A stretch of 64,000 nucleotides of DNA from Prochlorococcus sp. AG-402-K21 (GTDB taxonomy: Bacteria; Cyanobacteriota; Cyanobacteriia; PCC-6307; Cyanobiaceae): NCBI GenBank assembly GCA_003216775.1, contig QCII01000003.1, forward strand, positions 106,137 to 170,136, read 5' to 3'. The notes beneath the pieces are model-generated. The model did no database searches. It was not told where the DNA came from and saw nothing but the letters and a program-made list of their open reading frames with translations. The first letter of the stretch is position 1; each line of letters begins with the position of its first letter. A program made the translations under genes and the position numbers. Shown here piece after piece: positions 46,394 to 56,663 of this stretch.

Positions 46394-47293
46394 ATGAGAA
46401 AAAATATTATTTTTTTAAGTTTGGTTATTTTAATTTCTTTGGCTTCAGCCTCCTGCAGGAGAATATCTAACAGAAATGACGATAAAGAAGTAATACTTGC
46501 AAGTTTTACTGTTTTGGCAGACATAATTAAAAATATAGCTAAAGATGATTTTGTTGTTAGATCAATAACAAAACCTGGGGTTGAAGTTCATGGTTACCAA
46601 CCAACTCCAAGCGATTTAGTAGATGCCTCTAGAGCTTTTGTGTTTGTTGATAATGGATTTGGATTTGAACTATGGGCAGAAAAATTTGTTTCCAATTTAC
46701 AGGTAAAAAGAATTTCCGTCGCTGAAGATTTAGATCCAATTTTCATAAGTGAAGATTTTTATAAAGGGAAACCCAACCCTCATGCCTGGATTTCTCCAAA
46801 AAGAGGGTTGCTTTATGTAGATATTCTTGTGGAATCTTTATCAGAATTGAGGCCATCGAAAAGGAGTTTTTTTGAAGAAAATGGCAAAATTTATAAAGAG
46901 AAACTCTCTGAAATAGATAAAGAATTCTCACTTTTTATTAATAACTTAAATAAAGACAGGAGGTATCTAGTAAGTTGTGAAGGAGCTTTTTCATATCTAA
47001 CAAATGATTATGGATTAGAGGAAGTTTATTTATGGCCAGTTAATGCTGAGAGTCAAATTACTCCTAAAAGAATGGCAAAAACAATCTCATTAGTAAAAGA
47101 TAAAAATCTTCCATCTGTATTTTGCGAAAGTACTGTAAGTAACGAATCTCAAATGGTTATTGCAAATGAAACTGGGGCTAATTTTGGAGGAAATCTTTTT
47201 GTTGATTCATTATCTGATGATAGTGGACCTGCCAGTTCTTATATACAAATGCTTAGGCATAATTTGGATTTAATTAAAAAAGGACTCTATTGA
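46394..47293 (+). CDS. Mn-type metal ABC transporter, substrate-binding lipoprotein
   Basis: 299-residue cluster A-I binding protein. A lipobox SASC gives an acylated C21 after a hydrophobic signal sequence. The four metal ligands are H66 (EVHGYQP), H130 (NPHAWIS), E196 (CEGAFSYL) and D271 (VDSLSDD). A glutamate as third ligand and no His-rich loop argue for manganese (MntC/PsaA type) rather than zinc (ZnuA has a histidine there). It would feed the ATPase and permease that follow. Manganese is needed for photosystem II. Confidence 0.9.
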   Translation: MRKNIIFLSLVILISLASASCRRISNRNDDKEVILASFTVLADIIKNIAKDDFVVRSITKPGVEVHGYQPTPSDLVDASRAFVFVDNGFGFELWAEKFVSNLQVKRISVAEDLDPIFISEDFYKGKPNPHAWISPKRGLLYVDILVESLSELRPSKRSFFEENGKIYKEKLSEIDKEFSLFINNLNKDRRYLVSCEGAFSYLTNDYGLEEVYLWPVNAESQITPKRMAKTISLVKDKNLPSVFCESTVSNESQMVIANETGANFGGNLFVDSLSDDSGPASSYIQMLRHNLDLIKKGLY

Positions 47294-47296
47294 ATT

Positions 47297-48061
47297 ATGA
47301 AAACAACTAATTTTCAAAACTTTAGAATTGATGCAGAGAATATATGCGTAGATTACAACGGTAAGGTAGCTTTGTATGATGCCAATCTAAGATTGAAACC
47401 TGGCCAGATTTGTGGCTTAGTAGGGATGAACGGGGCCGGTAAAACAACTTTTTTTAATGCTTTGACTGGGTTTGTAAATATTTCGAAGGGGAAAATTAGA
47501 ATAAATGGAGAGTCTGTAAGATCTGCACAAAAAGATCAGACAATTGCTTATGTTCCTCAAAATGAGGGAATTGATAGTCAATTCCCAGTTAATGTATGGG
47601 ATGTAGTGATGATGGGAAGATATGGCTCGATGAATATTCTCAGATGTCCTAGAGAGTCTGATGTACAGGCGGTTAAAGATGCTATTGAGAGAGTTGATCT
47701 TACTGATCATTTATCTACACCTATTGGAAACTTATCTGGAGGCCAAAGAAAACGAACTTTTCTAGCCAGAGCAATTGCACAAAGAGCGTCAATATTGCTT
47801 CTTGATGAGCCTTTTTCAGGTGTTGATATAAGAACTGAGAAACTCATCTCGGAATTGTTTATTCAATTTAAAAATGAGGGGAAAACTATCTTATTATCCA
47901 CGCATGATATGATTCATGTCCGTGAATTTTGTGATTTGGTTCTTTTGATAAATAAAACTGTTGTAGCTTATGGCGAGACCTCTGAAGTGTTTACCCCTGA
48001 AAATATTACAACCACTTTTGGAGGTATCTCACCTGATTTCTTGTTTGGACCTGAGTCCTAA
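47297..48061 (+). CDS. Mn-type metal ABC transporter, ATPase
   Basis: 254 residues: Walker A GMNGAGKTT near residue 43, the signature LSGGQRKR near 150, and Walker B ILLLDEPFSGVD followed by the switch histidine in LLSTHDMIH. It powers the transporter and pairs with the next gene's membrane subunit. It begins 3 nt after the binding-protein gene. The mntC/mntA/mntB order is that of manganese importers. Confidence 0.93.
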   Translation: MKTTNFQNFRIDAENICVDYNGKVALYDANLRLKPGQICGLVGMNGAGKTTFFNALTGFVNISKGKIRINGESVRSAQKDQTIAYVPQNEGIDSQFPVNVWDVVMMGRYGSMNILRCPRESDVQAVKDAIERVDLTDHLSTPIGNLSGGQRKRTFLARAIAQRASILLLDEPFSGVDIRTEKLISELFIQFKNEGKTILLSTHDMIHVREFCDLVLLINKTVVAYGETSEVFTPENITTTFGGISPDFLFGPES

Positions 48062-48073
48062 ATTTTAAATTTT

Positions 48074-48946
48074 ATGGAGCTCTGTTCTTTTTTAACTTTA
48101 GATTCATTCATAACTGATCCTTTAACTCATGACTTTATGAGAAAAGCACTTCTTATGAGTTCATTAGTGGCAGCTGTGTGTGGTTTTCTATCTAGTTATT
48201 TAACTCTTAAAGGATGGGCTTTAATGGGAGATGCAGTGTCTCATTCAGTAATGCCTGGTGTTGTGGTCGCTTATGCTTTAGGTCTTCCTTTCTCTTTGGG
48301 GGCATTTATTTTCGGAGTTGGTTCTGTAGCATTGATAGGGTTTATTAAGCAGAAATCTAGAGTTAAGGAAGATACTGTTATTGGATTGGTATTTACTGGA
48401 TTTTTCGCTCTTGGAATAGTATTAGTTTCTAAGATTAAAAGTAATATTGACCTACACTCTATTCTTTTTGGTAGTCCATTAGGGATTTCACTTTCAGATG
48501 TAAAGCAAACCTTATTCATCTCTTTATTAGTAGTAATCCTCTTAGCAATTTTTAGAAAAGATTTAATACTTTATTGTTTTGATCCTAGGCATGCAAAAAC
48601 AGTTGGGATTAACGTATTTTTTCTTCATTATTTACTCCTTACATGCTTATCATTAGCAGCAGTTGTGGGCTTGCAATCTGTTGGCATTATTTTGGTAGTT
48701 GCAATGTTGATAACTCCAGGAGCTACAGCATATTTACTTACTGACCAGTTTGATAATATGACCATAATTTCAGTATTAAGTGCAATTATCTCAAGCCTAA
48801 TAGGAATCTACGTTAGTTTTTGGTTTGATCTTGAAACAGGAGGATCAATTGTATTGGTGCAAACTTTTATATTTTTATTCGCTTTTTTATTCGCTCCAAG
48901 ATATGGAATATTCAAGTTAAAAAAAATATTTGTTGGGCATAGATGA
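48074..48946 (+). CDS. Mn-type metal ABC transporter, permease
   Basis: 290 residues with eight or nine membrane helices, of the ABC-3 (MntB/ZnuB/ZurT) permease family. The DPLTHDFMRKALLMS start, GDAVSHSVMPGVVVAYALG coupling region and VVAMLITPGATAYLL segment are typical. Forms the channel of the transporter with the previous two genes. Its stop overlaps the DUF4336 start by 4 nt. Confidence 0.93.
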   Translation: MELCSFLTLDSFITDPLTHDFMRKALLMSSLVAAVCGFLSSYLTLKGWALMGDAVSHSVMPGVVVAYALGLPFSLGAFIFGVGSVALIGFIKQKSRVKEDTVIGLVFTGFFALGIVLVSKIKSNIDLHSILFGSPLGISLSDVKQTLFISLLVVILLAIFRKDLILYCFDPRHAKTVGINVFFLHYLLLTCLSLAAVVGLQSVGIILVVAMLITPGATAYLLTDQFDNMTIISVLSAIISSLIGIYVSFWFDLETGGSIVLVQTFIFLFAFLFAPRYGIFKLKKIFVGHR

Positions 48947-50115
48947 TAATGGTAGAGGAAACTTTAGATAAAAAGTGGAATTGGTGGCCTTTATTTCCTT
49001 TATATCCTTATGGAAAAAAGAAAACAATCCTAAGAGAATTAATTCCTAATCAAATATGGTCTTTGGAACAAATACAGGGACTTTATTATGTTGCGGTTCC
49101 AATAAGAATGACTGCAATAAAGGTTGATAATGGTTTGATGTTGATAAATCCACTACCTCCGACAAGAGAACTAATAAATGAGTTAGAAAAATTAATTTCG
49201 ATTCACGGCAAAGTAAAAACTATAATTCTCCCAAGTGCCTCTGGATTAGAACATAAAATCGGACTTCCAGCTCTTTCAAGAATTTTTAAAGATGCAGATA
49301 TTTGGCTTTGTCCAGGACAGTGGAGTTTTCCCATAAATCTACCGCTAGATTTTTTAGGAATTCCATCAAAAAGAACAAGAGTACTTTTTGAGGAAGGTAC
49401 ACCGTATAAAGATTCATTTAAATGGATTTCATTAGGGCCACTTAATTTGGGACTTGGAAGATATCAGGAGATAAGCTGTTATCATAATGCGACGAAAACT
49501 CTTCATGTAACTGACGCAATAGTTGGGATTGACGCTACTCCTCCTAAGATATTTGATTTTGATCCAACTCCACTTCTTTTTCACTCCAGAGAGAGAGGAG
49601 ATGAACCTTTAATTGACACTATTGAACAAAGAAAAAAAGGGTGGAAAAGGTTGGTCTTATTTTCATCTTTTTTGAAACCAGGGAAATTAACTATTCCTTC
49701 TTTAAAAAAAATTTTTCAGTATTCATTCAAAAAAGATCTCCGAAATTGGAGATCACATTTTGGTATTTATCCCTTTTTATGGGATAAAGATTGGGAATCA
49801 TCTCTTGTCGAAATTATGGGTAACGATATTCCAAAAATTCAGATAGCACCAGTTTTACAAAAACTAATTTTTCCGCGGTCAAAAGAGGTGTTAATTAAAT
49901 GGTTAGAAAATATCAAGAATTTTAAAGATTTGGAATATTTAATTCCAGCTCATTTTACGGCACCCATAAAATTTACAATAGAGGACTGTCAAAAATTAAT
50001 TAACGAAATTAATTCCGAAAATTGGGATAAATTACCAGAGGATAATAAATTTCTGATGGGTTTATATAAAAAGTTGTTTGAACTAGGAATAATTCCTGAA
50101 GAAGTTAATTTTTAA
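48943..50115 (+). CDS. DUF4336 family protein
   Basis: 390 residues of the cyanobacterial and plant DUF4336 family, with a fold distantly like a metallo-beta-lactamase but without the clear HxHxDH motif. Visible are NPLPPTRELI, LPSASGLEHKIGLPAL and the CPGQWSFP segment. The start overlaps the permease stop (ATGA), so it is coupled to the metal transporter, and a metal-related role is possible. No activity can be assigned. Ends 6 nt before the convergent DUF760 gene. Confidence 0.78.
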   Translation: MIMVEETLDKKWNWWPLFPLYPYGKKKTILRELIPNQIWSLEQIQGLYYVAVPIRMTAIKVDNGLMLINPLPPTRELINELEKLISIHGKVKTIILPSASGLEHKIGLPALSRIFKDADIWLCPGQWSFPINLPLDFLGIPSKRTRVLFEEGTPYKDSFKWISLGPLNLGLGRYQEISCYHNATKTLHVTDAIVGIDATPPKIFDFDPTPLLFHSRERGDEPLIDTIEQRKKGWKRLVLFSSFLKPGKLTIPSLKKIFQYSFKKDLRNWRSHFGIYPFLWDKDWESSLVEIMGNDIPKIQIAPVLQKLIFPRSKEVLIKWLENIKNFKDLEYLIPAHFTAPIKFTIEDCQKLINEINSENWDKLPEDNKFLMGLYKKLFELGIIPEEVNF

Positions 50116-50121
50116 AATTTA

Positions 50122-50457
50122 TTATTCTTCAATAGACATTTTTTCATCATTTTTAAGAGTTTGTTCCAGCTCTTTTCTTTGCTCCATTTGTCTTAAGAAG
50201 TATCCTGTCATCATTGCAGAAGATAGTAAATTGGCAATGTTTTCCTTTGAAGAGGTTATTTTTACATCAAATTGATCCGAAGGGAGCATTCCAAGAAGAC
50301 CCTGAACATTTTGTCTTATAATTTCTTGAATATCTTCGCTTGCTGATTTTGCAACTCTTTGCAAAACTTCTGGGGATTGCTTTTGTAAATATTGTATTAA
50401 ATCATTTTCATCATTTGGCTCATTATTTTCAGTAGCAAGAAATTCTGGATTAAACAT
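50122..50457 (-). CDS. DUF760 family protein
   Basis: 111 residues, soluble and helical. The stretch LIQYLQKQSPEVLQRVAKSASEDIQEIIRQNVQGLLGMLP-like core (only partly quoted: QSPEVLQRVAKS, NVQGLLGMLPSD) is the DUF760 signature shared by cyanobacteria and plastids. A plant member has been linked to chloroplast protein turnover, but no function is sure here. It lies 44 nt downstream of lepB on the same strand. Confidence 0.82.
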   Translation of the reverse strand: MFNPEFLATENNEPNDENDLIQYLQKQSPEVLQRVAKSASEDIQEIIRQNVQGLLGMLPSDQFDVKITSSKENIANLLSSAMMTGYFLRQMEQRKELEQTLKNDEKMSIEE

Positions 50458-50501
50458 TTCTACATCTTCAATATATAAAACCCTACAACATCACGTACCC
50501 A

Positions 50502-51086
50502 TTAATCTAAATTATTAAGGGCAGGGAACCGAATAGGCCCGATTTTATTAAAAGGCCAATATCTAAAAATTGCTTTACCAATAATCTTTTCGTATGGTAA
50601 AAATCCCCAGATATGCGAGTCCATACTGTTATTTCTATTATCTCCCATAACCCATAATGACTCTTCAGGAACAATAAAAGGCCCTATCGAATAATTTATA
50701 TTTTTGTCAAAAATATAATTATCTTGAGCTATATCATTTAAATAAAGATTACCGTCTTTAACTTCTACCTTGTCTCCAGGTATTCCAATTACTCTTTTTA
50801 TTAATGCAGTATCTTCTTCATAACCAGCATTAATTAATTGCTTAGGAACATTAAAAACAACTATTTTATTTTTTAATTTTGAAAGATTTGATCTGGATGT
50901 GATTTTAGGGGTTACTTTTTCAACAAGAATTTTATCTTGTATTTGTAGAGTCGGGAGCATTGAACCGGATGGGATCCATCTTGGCTCTATGACTTGCCAT
51001 CGTATAATTAAAGCAATAGATATCCAAATTAAAAGATTTTTTAATTCCTTTATTATTGAATTTCTTTTTTCTTTAGTTAAGGACAT
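50502..51086 (-). CDS. lepB: Signal peptidase I
   Basis: 194 residues. One membrane helix (about 15-33) anchors it; the catalytic dyad is S42 (PSGSMLPTL) and K97 (ALIKRVIG), with the conserved GDNRNNSMDSHIWGFLP box E near the C-terminus. It cleaves Sec/Tat signal peptides, such as those of plastocyanin and the amidase here. Divergent from menD with 50 nt between starts. Confidence 0.96.
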   Translation of the reverse strand: MSLTKEKRNSIIKELKNLLIWISIALIIRWQVIEPRWIPSGSMLPTLQIQDKILVEKVTPKITSRSNLSKLKNKIVVFNVPKQLINAGYEEDTALIKRVIGIPGDKVEVKDGNLYLNDIAQDNYIFDKNINYSIGPFIVPEESLWVMGDNRNNSMDSHIWGFLPYEKIIGKAIFRYWPFNKIGPIRFPALNNLD

Positions 51087-51136
51087 GTTTTATTTGATTC
51101 AGTTATTAGGAAAATCCCAAAGCATTTATATAAATT

Positions 51137-52900
51137 ATGACACTATCTGTTGAATACAAAAATTTTCTTAGAAGTCTACAACTTTTAAATCTTCTTGTAA
51201 AAATAGGAGTTAAAAATTTAATATTATGTCCAGGTAGTAGATCAGCACCTTTAGCAATAGCTGCGGGAGAATTAAATAAATTAGGGCTGATAAATATATT
51301 TAATTCAATAGATGAAAGATCTGCAGGATTCCACTCTCTTGGTATTTCTGCTGCATCTGGTAACCCTTCATTAGTTATTACCACTTCTGGAACTGCTGTA
51401 AGTAATTTATTACCAGCAGCAGTTGAGGCTGACCAATCTTGTAAAGGTCTTATATTTATTACGGCTGATAGACCTTTAAGATTAAAAAATTGTGGGGCTA
51501 ATCAAACAGTAAATCAAGAGGATTTTTTGAGTTCAGTCTGCAGAAAAGTTTTAAGTACAAATCTCAATGGGCTCCATGAAACTGAAGAAAATGAAGTTTT
51601 GAATTTAGTGCGAAATATCGAGAAACAAATATCCTGCTTCCCTGGACCTATTCATTTAAATATTCCTATTGATAAACCTCTAGATATTTCATCATCCAAT
51701 AAAAAAAATGTTTTAGAGCTTTTTGAAAGAATGTATTTGAAAAAAAAATATGTCTTTCAAAAAGTTGAGATAAAGTCTGATAAAAACAAATTCTTAGAAG
51801 TTTCAAAAAATCTAAACTTAGATGAATCAGGCATTATTTTGGTAGGTCCATATCAAGGCTCTATAAATGATTTGTCGTCTTTTAATAAATCTTTAGAGAA
51901 ATTGCAGGAGATAACTGGTTGGCCAGTTTTTGCTGATCCTGTTTCAGGTGTTTGTTCTCAATTGAGAGGATTAGTTGTGAATTGGGAATTAGTTTTAAAA
52001 AAAAATAATAATTTAATCAATTGTCACCAACTTTTGAGACTTGGACCAATGTCCTCTTCAATTGATTTAGAAAAGTTTTTAACAATCTTCGAGGGGATAC
52101 AAATTCTGATCAAAGAAAAAAACTATAGAAAATTAGACCCTATAAAAAAATCATTTGAATATGAGTTTGGCCTAACAAATTTCGTTAATCTATTTTTAGA
52201 AGAATTATCAATTAACCAAAAAAAGAAAAAGTCTCTAACTTCATTAGCCCTTGATCTAATAGATGAAGGTGAGCAAATTAAGAAAATCTTAAAGGATAAA
52301 ATCTCTAATAACTATCAAATTACTGAATATAATCTTGCAAATCTTGTTCCTAAAATATGGCCAGCTGAAAATCCCATTATGCTCTCTGCAAGCAGTCCAA
52401 TTAGAGATTGGCTTACATTCTCTGAGAATGGTACTTTAACAAGAAATTGCTTTAGCTTTAGAGGAGCCTCTGGAATAGACGGTACTTTATCTCTAGCTTT
52501 GGGGATCTCTAGAATTAAAAAACCTTTACTTCTTGTGACTGGGGATTTGGCTTTTGTTCATGATATAAATGGCTGGCTTATTGAAAATTCAATCGACTTG
52601 AATTTAACAATTCTTTTAATAAATAACCATGGGGGTAATATATTTAACCGCATTTATAAGAAAAATCTAAAAGAAGATGAATTAAAAAAACTGTTTCTTA
52701 TGCCCAAAGAAATAAACTGGGCAAAACTTTCAGATGGATATCGAGTAAAATTTAAAAGTGTGACAAATTTTAAAAAATTACGAGAGGCATTCGAATGGAG
52801 CATTTCTATTAGGAAATCTGTAATAATTAAAGTTGATATTGATTCGAAAAATGAAATTAGTGAGAAAAATGCCTTGCTAGAAAAAATAATTGGCACTTAA
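51137..52900 (+). CDS. menD: 2-succinyl-5-enolpyruvyl-6-hydroxy-3-cyclohexene-1-carboxylate synthase
   Basis: 587 residues, thiamine diphosphate-dependent. It joins 2-oxoglutarate and isochorismate in phylloquinone synthesis, the photosystem I quinone. The ThDP activation region [15 protein letters not shown] is near the N-terminus, [16 protein letters not shown] follows, and the magnesium-binding [12 protein letters not shown] with NNHGGNIF is near the end. The first of a run menD-menB-glgA-murF on the plus strand. Confidence 0.96.
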   Translation: MTLSVEYKNFLRSLQLLNLLVKIGVKNLILCPGSRSAPLAIAAGELNKLGLINIFNSIDERSAGFHSLGISAASGNPSLVITTSGTAVSNLLPAAVEADQSCKGLIFITADRPLRLKNCGANQTVNQEDFLSSVCRKVLSTNLNGLHETEENEVLNLVRNIEKQISCFPGPIHLNIPIDKPLDISSSNKKNVLELFERMYLKKKYVFQKVEIKSDKNKFLEVSKNLNLDESGIILVGPYQGSINDLSSFNKSLEKLQEITGWPVFADPVSGVCSQLRGLVVNWELVLKKNNNLINCHQLLRLGPMSSSIDLEKFLTIFEGIQILIKEKNYRKLDPIKKSFEYEFGLTNFVNLFLEELSINQKKKKSLTSLALDLIDEGEQIKKILKDKISNNYQITEYNLANLVPKIWPAENPIMLSASSPIRDWLTFSENGTLTRNCFSFRGASGIDGTLSLALGISRIKKPLLLVTGDLAFVHDINGWLIENSIDLNLTILLINNHGGNIFNRIYKKNLKEDELKKLFLMPKEINWAKLSDGYRVKFKSVTNFKKLREAFEWSISIRKSVIIKVDIDSKNEISEKNALLEKIIGT

Positions 52901-52935
52901 ATTTTGTTTAATACTATTTTTGAATAATTAGTTTC

Positions 52936-53793
52936 ATGAAAGTCTTACCTGGGAAAACAACTTTAAATTGGTCACAATATAAGTCTTATGAGGATATATT
53001 GTTTCATAAATCAGATGAGGGTGTTGCGAGAATTGCAATTAACCGGCCTGAAAAAAGAAATGCATTCAGACCTCAAACTGTCGATGAGCTTATTGATGCA
53101 TTTAATATTGTGAGAAATGATGAAAGTATTGGAGTCGTTCTTTTTACAGGGGCGGGCCCTGATAATAAAGGTATTTATTCTTTTTGCTCTGGAGGTGACC
53201 AGAGTGTTAGAGGTGAAAATGGATATGAAAATGATGAGGGGAAGCAGAGATTAAATGTGCTTGAATTGCAAAGATTAATTAGAAGTTTGCCCAAAGTTGT
53301 TATCGCCTTAGTTCCTGGATATGCAATTGGAGGAGGTCAGGTCCTTCATTTAATTTGTGACCTTAGCATCGCCTCAGAAAATGCAATATTTGGTCAAACA
53401 GGTCCAAGAGTTGGGAGCTTTGATGCAGGATTTGGCTCCAGTTATTTGGCTAGACTAGTTGGTCAAAGAAAAGCAAAGGAAATTTGGTTTTTATGTAGAA
53501 AATATAATTCCAAGGAAGCTTTAGAGATGGGCTTGATAAATGCAATTACAAAGATTGAAGAATTAGAAGCTGAGGGTGTAATCTGGGCAAGAGAGATTCT
53601 ACGAAATAGTCCAACTGCTATTCGTATTCTTAAAGCTTCATTCAATGCGGAGAATGATGGAATTGCTGGTATTCAAGAATTATCTGGATACACAACTCAA
53701 TTATTTTATTCGACTAAAGAAGCTCAAGAAGGTAGAGATTCCTTTCTTGAAAAACGTCCACCTGATTTTTCAGATTATAAGTGGACCCCCTAG
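52936..53793 (+). CDS. menB: 1,4-dihydroxy-2-naphthoyl-CoA synthase
   Basis: 285 residues of the crotonase fold. It cyclises succinylbenzoyl-CoA to dihydroxynaphthoyl-CoA in phylloquinone synthesis. Signatures seen are [26 protein letters not shown], the oxyanion-hole region [10 protein letters not shown] and [17 protein letters not shown]. Follows menD by 35 nt, so the two are functionally and physically linked. Confidence 0.96.
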   Translation: MKVLPGKTTLNWSQYKSYEDILFHKSDEGVARIAINRPEKRNAFRPQTVDELIDAFNIVRNDESIGVVLFTGAGPDNKGIYSFCSGGDQSVRGENGYENDEGKQRLNVLELQRLIRSLPKVVIALVPGYAIGGGQVLHLICDLSIASENAIFGQTGPRVGSFDAGFGSSYLARLVGQRKAKEIWFLCRKYNSKEALEMGLINAITKIEELEAEGVIWAREILRNSPTAIRILKASFNAENDGIAGIQELSGYTTQLFYSTKEAQEGRDSFLEKRPPDFSDYKWTP

Positions 53794-53825
53794 TTTATTT
53801 ACTAAAGAACTTTTTAAAACTATCA

Positions 53826-55277
53826 ATGAGAATCCTTCTTGCCGCTGCTGAATGTGCTCCAATGATCAAAGTTGGAGGTATGGGAGACGTGGTTGGTTCG
53901 TTACCTCCATCTTTGATAAAACTTGGCCATGATGTAAGAGTAATAATTCCAGGCTATGGGAAATTATGGAGCCTTTTAGAGGTATCGAATGAACCAGTCT
54001 TCAGAGCTAATACTATGGGGACTGATTTTGCTGTTTATGAAGCCAATCATCCAATACATAATTATGTGATTTACCTAGTTGGCCATCCTACATTTGACTC
54101 TGATCAAATATATGGAGGTGAAAATGAGGATTGGCGCTTTACATTTTTTGCTAGTGCGACTGCAGAATTTGCTTGGAATTGTTGGAAACCTCAAGTTCTT
54201 CATTGCCATGATTGGCATACTGGAATGATTCCAGTTTGGATGCACCAGGACCCAGAAATTAGTACCGTTTTCACAATACATAATTTAAAGTATCAAGGCC
54301 CCTGGAGATGGAAACTTGAAAAAATGACTTGGTGTCCTTGGTATATGCATGGAGACCATACAATGGCTGCAGCTATGTTGTACGCAGATAGGGTAAATGC
54401 TGTTTCTCCTACTTATGCTGATGAAATTAAAACCCATGAATACGGTGAAAGTCTTGAAGGGTTACTTAATTACATATCAGGCAAATTGAGGGGTATTCTC
54501 AATGGCATAGATCTAGAAGAATGGAATCCTGCTAGAGATCCAGTTTTGCCTGCAAAATTTAGTCTTAAGAATATAGAAAATAGGATAGAAAATAAGAAAA
54601 TTCTTCAGAGAGAAATGGGTCTCGAAGTTAATACTAAAAAATATCTTTTAGGTATGGTAAGTAGGTTGGTTGATCAGAAAGGAGTAGACTTGCTTTTACA
54701 AGTCTCAAAAAGACTTTTAGCTTATACAGATTCGCAAATTGCTGTTTTAGGTACTGGAGATAGATATTTAGAATCAGGATTATGGCAACTAGCATTAGAT
54801 TACCCGGGGAGATTCTCAGTATTCCTTACCTATGATGATTCTTTATCAAGGCTTATATATGGGGGCTCTGATGCATTCTTAATGCCAAGTAGATTCGAAC
54901 CTTGTGGAATTAGTCAACTCCTGGCTATGAGATATGGCTCTATTCCAATAGTAAGACGAGTTGGAGGTTTGGTTGATACAGTTTTGCCGTATGACCCAGA
55001 AAATAATAGTGGTACAGGTTTTTGCTTTGATCGCTTTGAACCTATTGATTTTTATACTTCTTTAGTAAGGTCTTGGGAGGCCTTTAGGCATAAAGATAGT
55101 TGGAAATTACTTCAAAAAAGAGCTATGAGTCAAGAGTTCAGTTGGCAAAGATCAGCGCTCGAATACGAAATTATGTACAAGGATGTTTGTGGAATTAAGG
55201 AACCGTCGCCAGATGCTGCTGAAGTTGAAAAATTTTCTTACGGACAATCCGCTGATCCATCTTTAAAAAAAGTATGA
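53826..55277 (+). CDS. glgA: Glycogen synthase
   Basis: 483 residues, GT5 enzyme that extends alpha-1,4-glucan from ADP-glucose. The ADP-glucose loop [13 protein letters not shown] begins at residue 16, and [12 protein letters not shown] near 368 is the catalytic C-terminal motif. The open frame reaches back to a GTG at 53781 inside menB, but I chose the ATG at 53826, which gives [13 protein letters not shown], the standard N-terminus. Partner of GlgB at 24.4 kb. Confidence 0.96.
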   Translation: MRILLAAAECAPMIKVGGMGDVVGSLPPSLIKLGHDVRVIIPGYGKLWSLLEVSNEPVFRANTMGTDFAVYEANHPIHNYVIYLVGHPTFDSDQIYGGENEDWRFTFFASATAEFAWNCWKPQVLHCHDWHTGMIPVWMHQDPEISTVFTIHNLKYQGPWRWKLEKMTWCPWYMHGDHTMAAAMLYADRVNAVSPTYADEIKTHEYGESLEGLLNYISGKLRGILNGIDLEEWNPARDPVLPAKFSLKNIENRIENKKILQREMGLEVNTKKYLLGMVSRLVDQKGVDLLLQVSKRLLAYTDSQIAVLGTGDRYLESGLWQLALDYPGRFSVFLTYDDSLSRLIYGGSDAFLMPSRFEPCGISQLLAMRYGSIPIVRRVGGLVDTVLPYDPENNSGTGFCFDRFEPIDFYTSLVRSWEAFRHKDSWKLLQKRAMSQEFSWQRSALEYEIMYKDVCGIKEPSPDAAEVEKFSYGQSADPSLKKV

Positions 55278-55289
55278 CTTAATATCTTA

Positions 55290-56663
55290 ATGGAATTCTC
55301 TTTATTAGAAATAAATGATGTTTTAGGAGATATTAAGAATCTGAATGATGGAAAAAAACATTTCTTGAATTTTAAAAATATAAGTATTGATAGTAGAACT
55401 CTATTAAAAAATGATCTTTTTATAGCTATCAAAGGTAAAAATTTTGACGGACACAGTTTTCTGCCTGAGGTTTTAAAGAAAGGAGCTATAGCAGTAGTAA
55501 TCAAAAAAGGGATGCAGAAATCACTTCCTAGAGATTTCCCTTATTGGCTTGTGAATGACACTTTAGAGGCATTTCAAAAATTAACATTGCTCAAAAGAAA
55601 AAAATTAAATATCCCTATGATTGCAATAACTGGTTCAGTGGGTAAAACAACAACGAAAGAAATGGTTGGTGAAGTCTTAAAGAAACTTGGCAGAATCAAA
55701 TTATCTCATGCAAATTTCAACAATGAGATTGGAGTTGGTCTTTCAATTCTTGCGGCAGATATAGAAGATAAAGCTTTAGTTCTTGAGATGGGAATGAGAG
55801 GTCTCGGCCAGATCGAAAATTTATCCAAATATAGTGAGCCCGATATTGCAGTCATTACTAATATTGGGACATCGCATATTGGATTATTAGGCTCGAAAAA
55901 AAATATTACTCATGCAAAGTGTGAAATTAGTAAGTTTTTAAATCCAAAAGGAGTTGTAATAATCCCAGCAGATGATTTATTTCTAGAGGAAACTTTAAAA
56001 GATTACTGGAGCGGGAGAGTAATAAAAGTAGAATTATTAAATATTGATAAACAAAAGAAAAGTTTTAAGAAAGATGATACTTTGCAAGGATTTTATAATC
56101 CATCGAATAAGACAATTTTAATTGAAGAAAATACCTTTCAAATTTCATTTGACGGATTTCATAATGCTTCAAACTTCTTATTTGCTTATGCAGTTGCTAA
56201 AGAGCTAGGAATTGATTTTGAAAGTTTTAGTAAGTTTGATTTTAAAATTTTAGAAGGAAGGAATAGAATTTTTAACTCAGTTAAAACGACAATATATGAT
56301 GAATCGTATAATGCATCCCCGGAATCAGTGAAAGCATGTATTGAAAACCTCTTAGAAAAGCCGAGAAGTCATTTTTTTATATTTGGTAGTATGCAAGAAT
56401 TGGGGGATGAATCTGAAAAATACCACAAAGAAATATTCGACCTAATAAATAATTCAAATATAGTAAAGTGTATATTTATTTGTGATAAAAAGAGTGAAAA
56501 CGGTTACTCATCTTATCTAAAAAATAATAAAAAATTTCTTTTTTTAAACGATATAAAGGATGTACCTAAAGAGATAAATAAATCTACAAAAAAGGGTGAT
56601 TCTATACTTATTAAAGGGAGCAGATGTTGGGAGCTTGAAAAGATTATTGAATTTATTAATTAG
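55290..56663 (+). CDS. murF: UDP-N-acetylmuramoyl-tripeptide--D-alanyl-D-alanine ligase
   Basis: 457 residues, Mur ligase. It adds D-Ala-D-Ala to the peptidoglycan precursor using ATP. Order: N-terminal substrate domain with ISIDSRTL and [14 protein letters not shown], then ATP-binding [13 protein letters not shown] near 107-120, then C-terminal domain with EGRNRIF and [11 protein letters not shown]. Starts 12 nt after glgA. Its end overlaps that of glmU by 8 nt. Confidence 0.96.
   Translation: MEFSLLEINDVLGDIKNLNDGKKHFLNFKNISIDSRTLLKNDLFIAIKGKNFDGHSFLPEVLKKGAIAVVIKKGMQKSLPRDFPYWLVNDTLEAFQKLTLLKRKKLNIPMIAITGSVGKTTTKEMVGEVLKKLGRIKLSHANFNNEIGVGLSILAADIEDKALVLEMGMRGLGQIENLSKYSEPDIAVITNIGTSHIGLLGSKKNITHAKCEISKFLNPKGVVIIPADDLFLEETLKDYWSGRVIKVELLNIDKQKKSFKKDDTLQGFYNPSNKTILIEENTFQISFDGFHNASNFLFAYAVAKELGIDFESFSKFDFKILEGRNRIFNSVKTTIYDESYNASPESVKACIENLLEKPRSHFFIFGSMQELGDESEKYHKEIFDLINNSNIVKCIFICDKKSENGYSSYLKNNKKFLFLNDIKDVPKEINKSTKKGDSILIKGSRCWELEKIIEFIN

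Noticed and set aside
53781..53825. Upstream GTG start for glgA inside menB.
   Set aside because: It adds 15 residues not found in GlgA; the ATG at 53826 gives the standard N-terminus.
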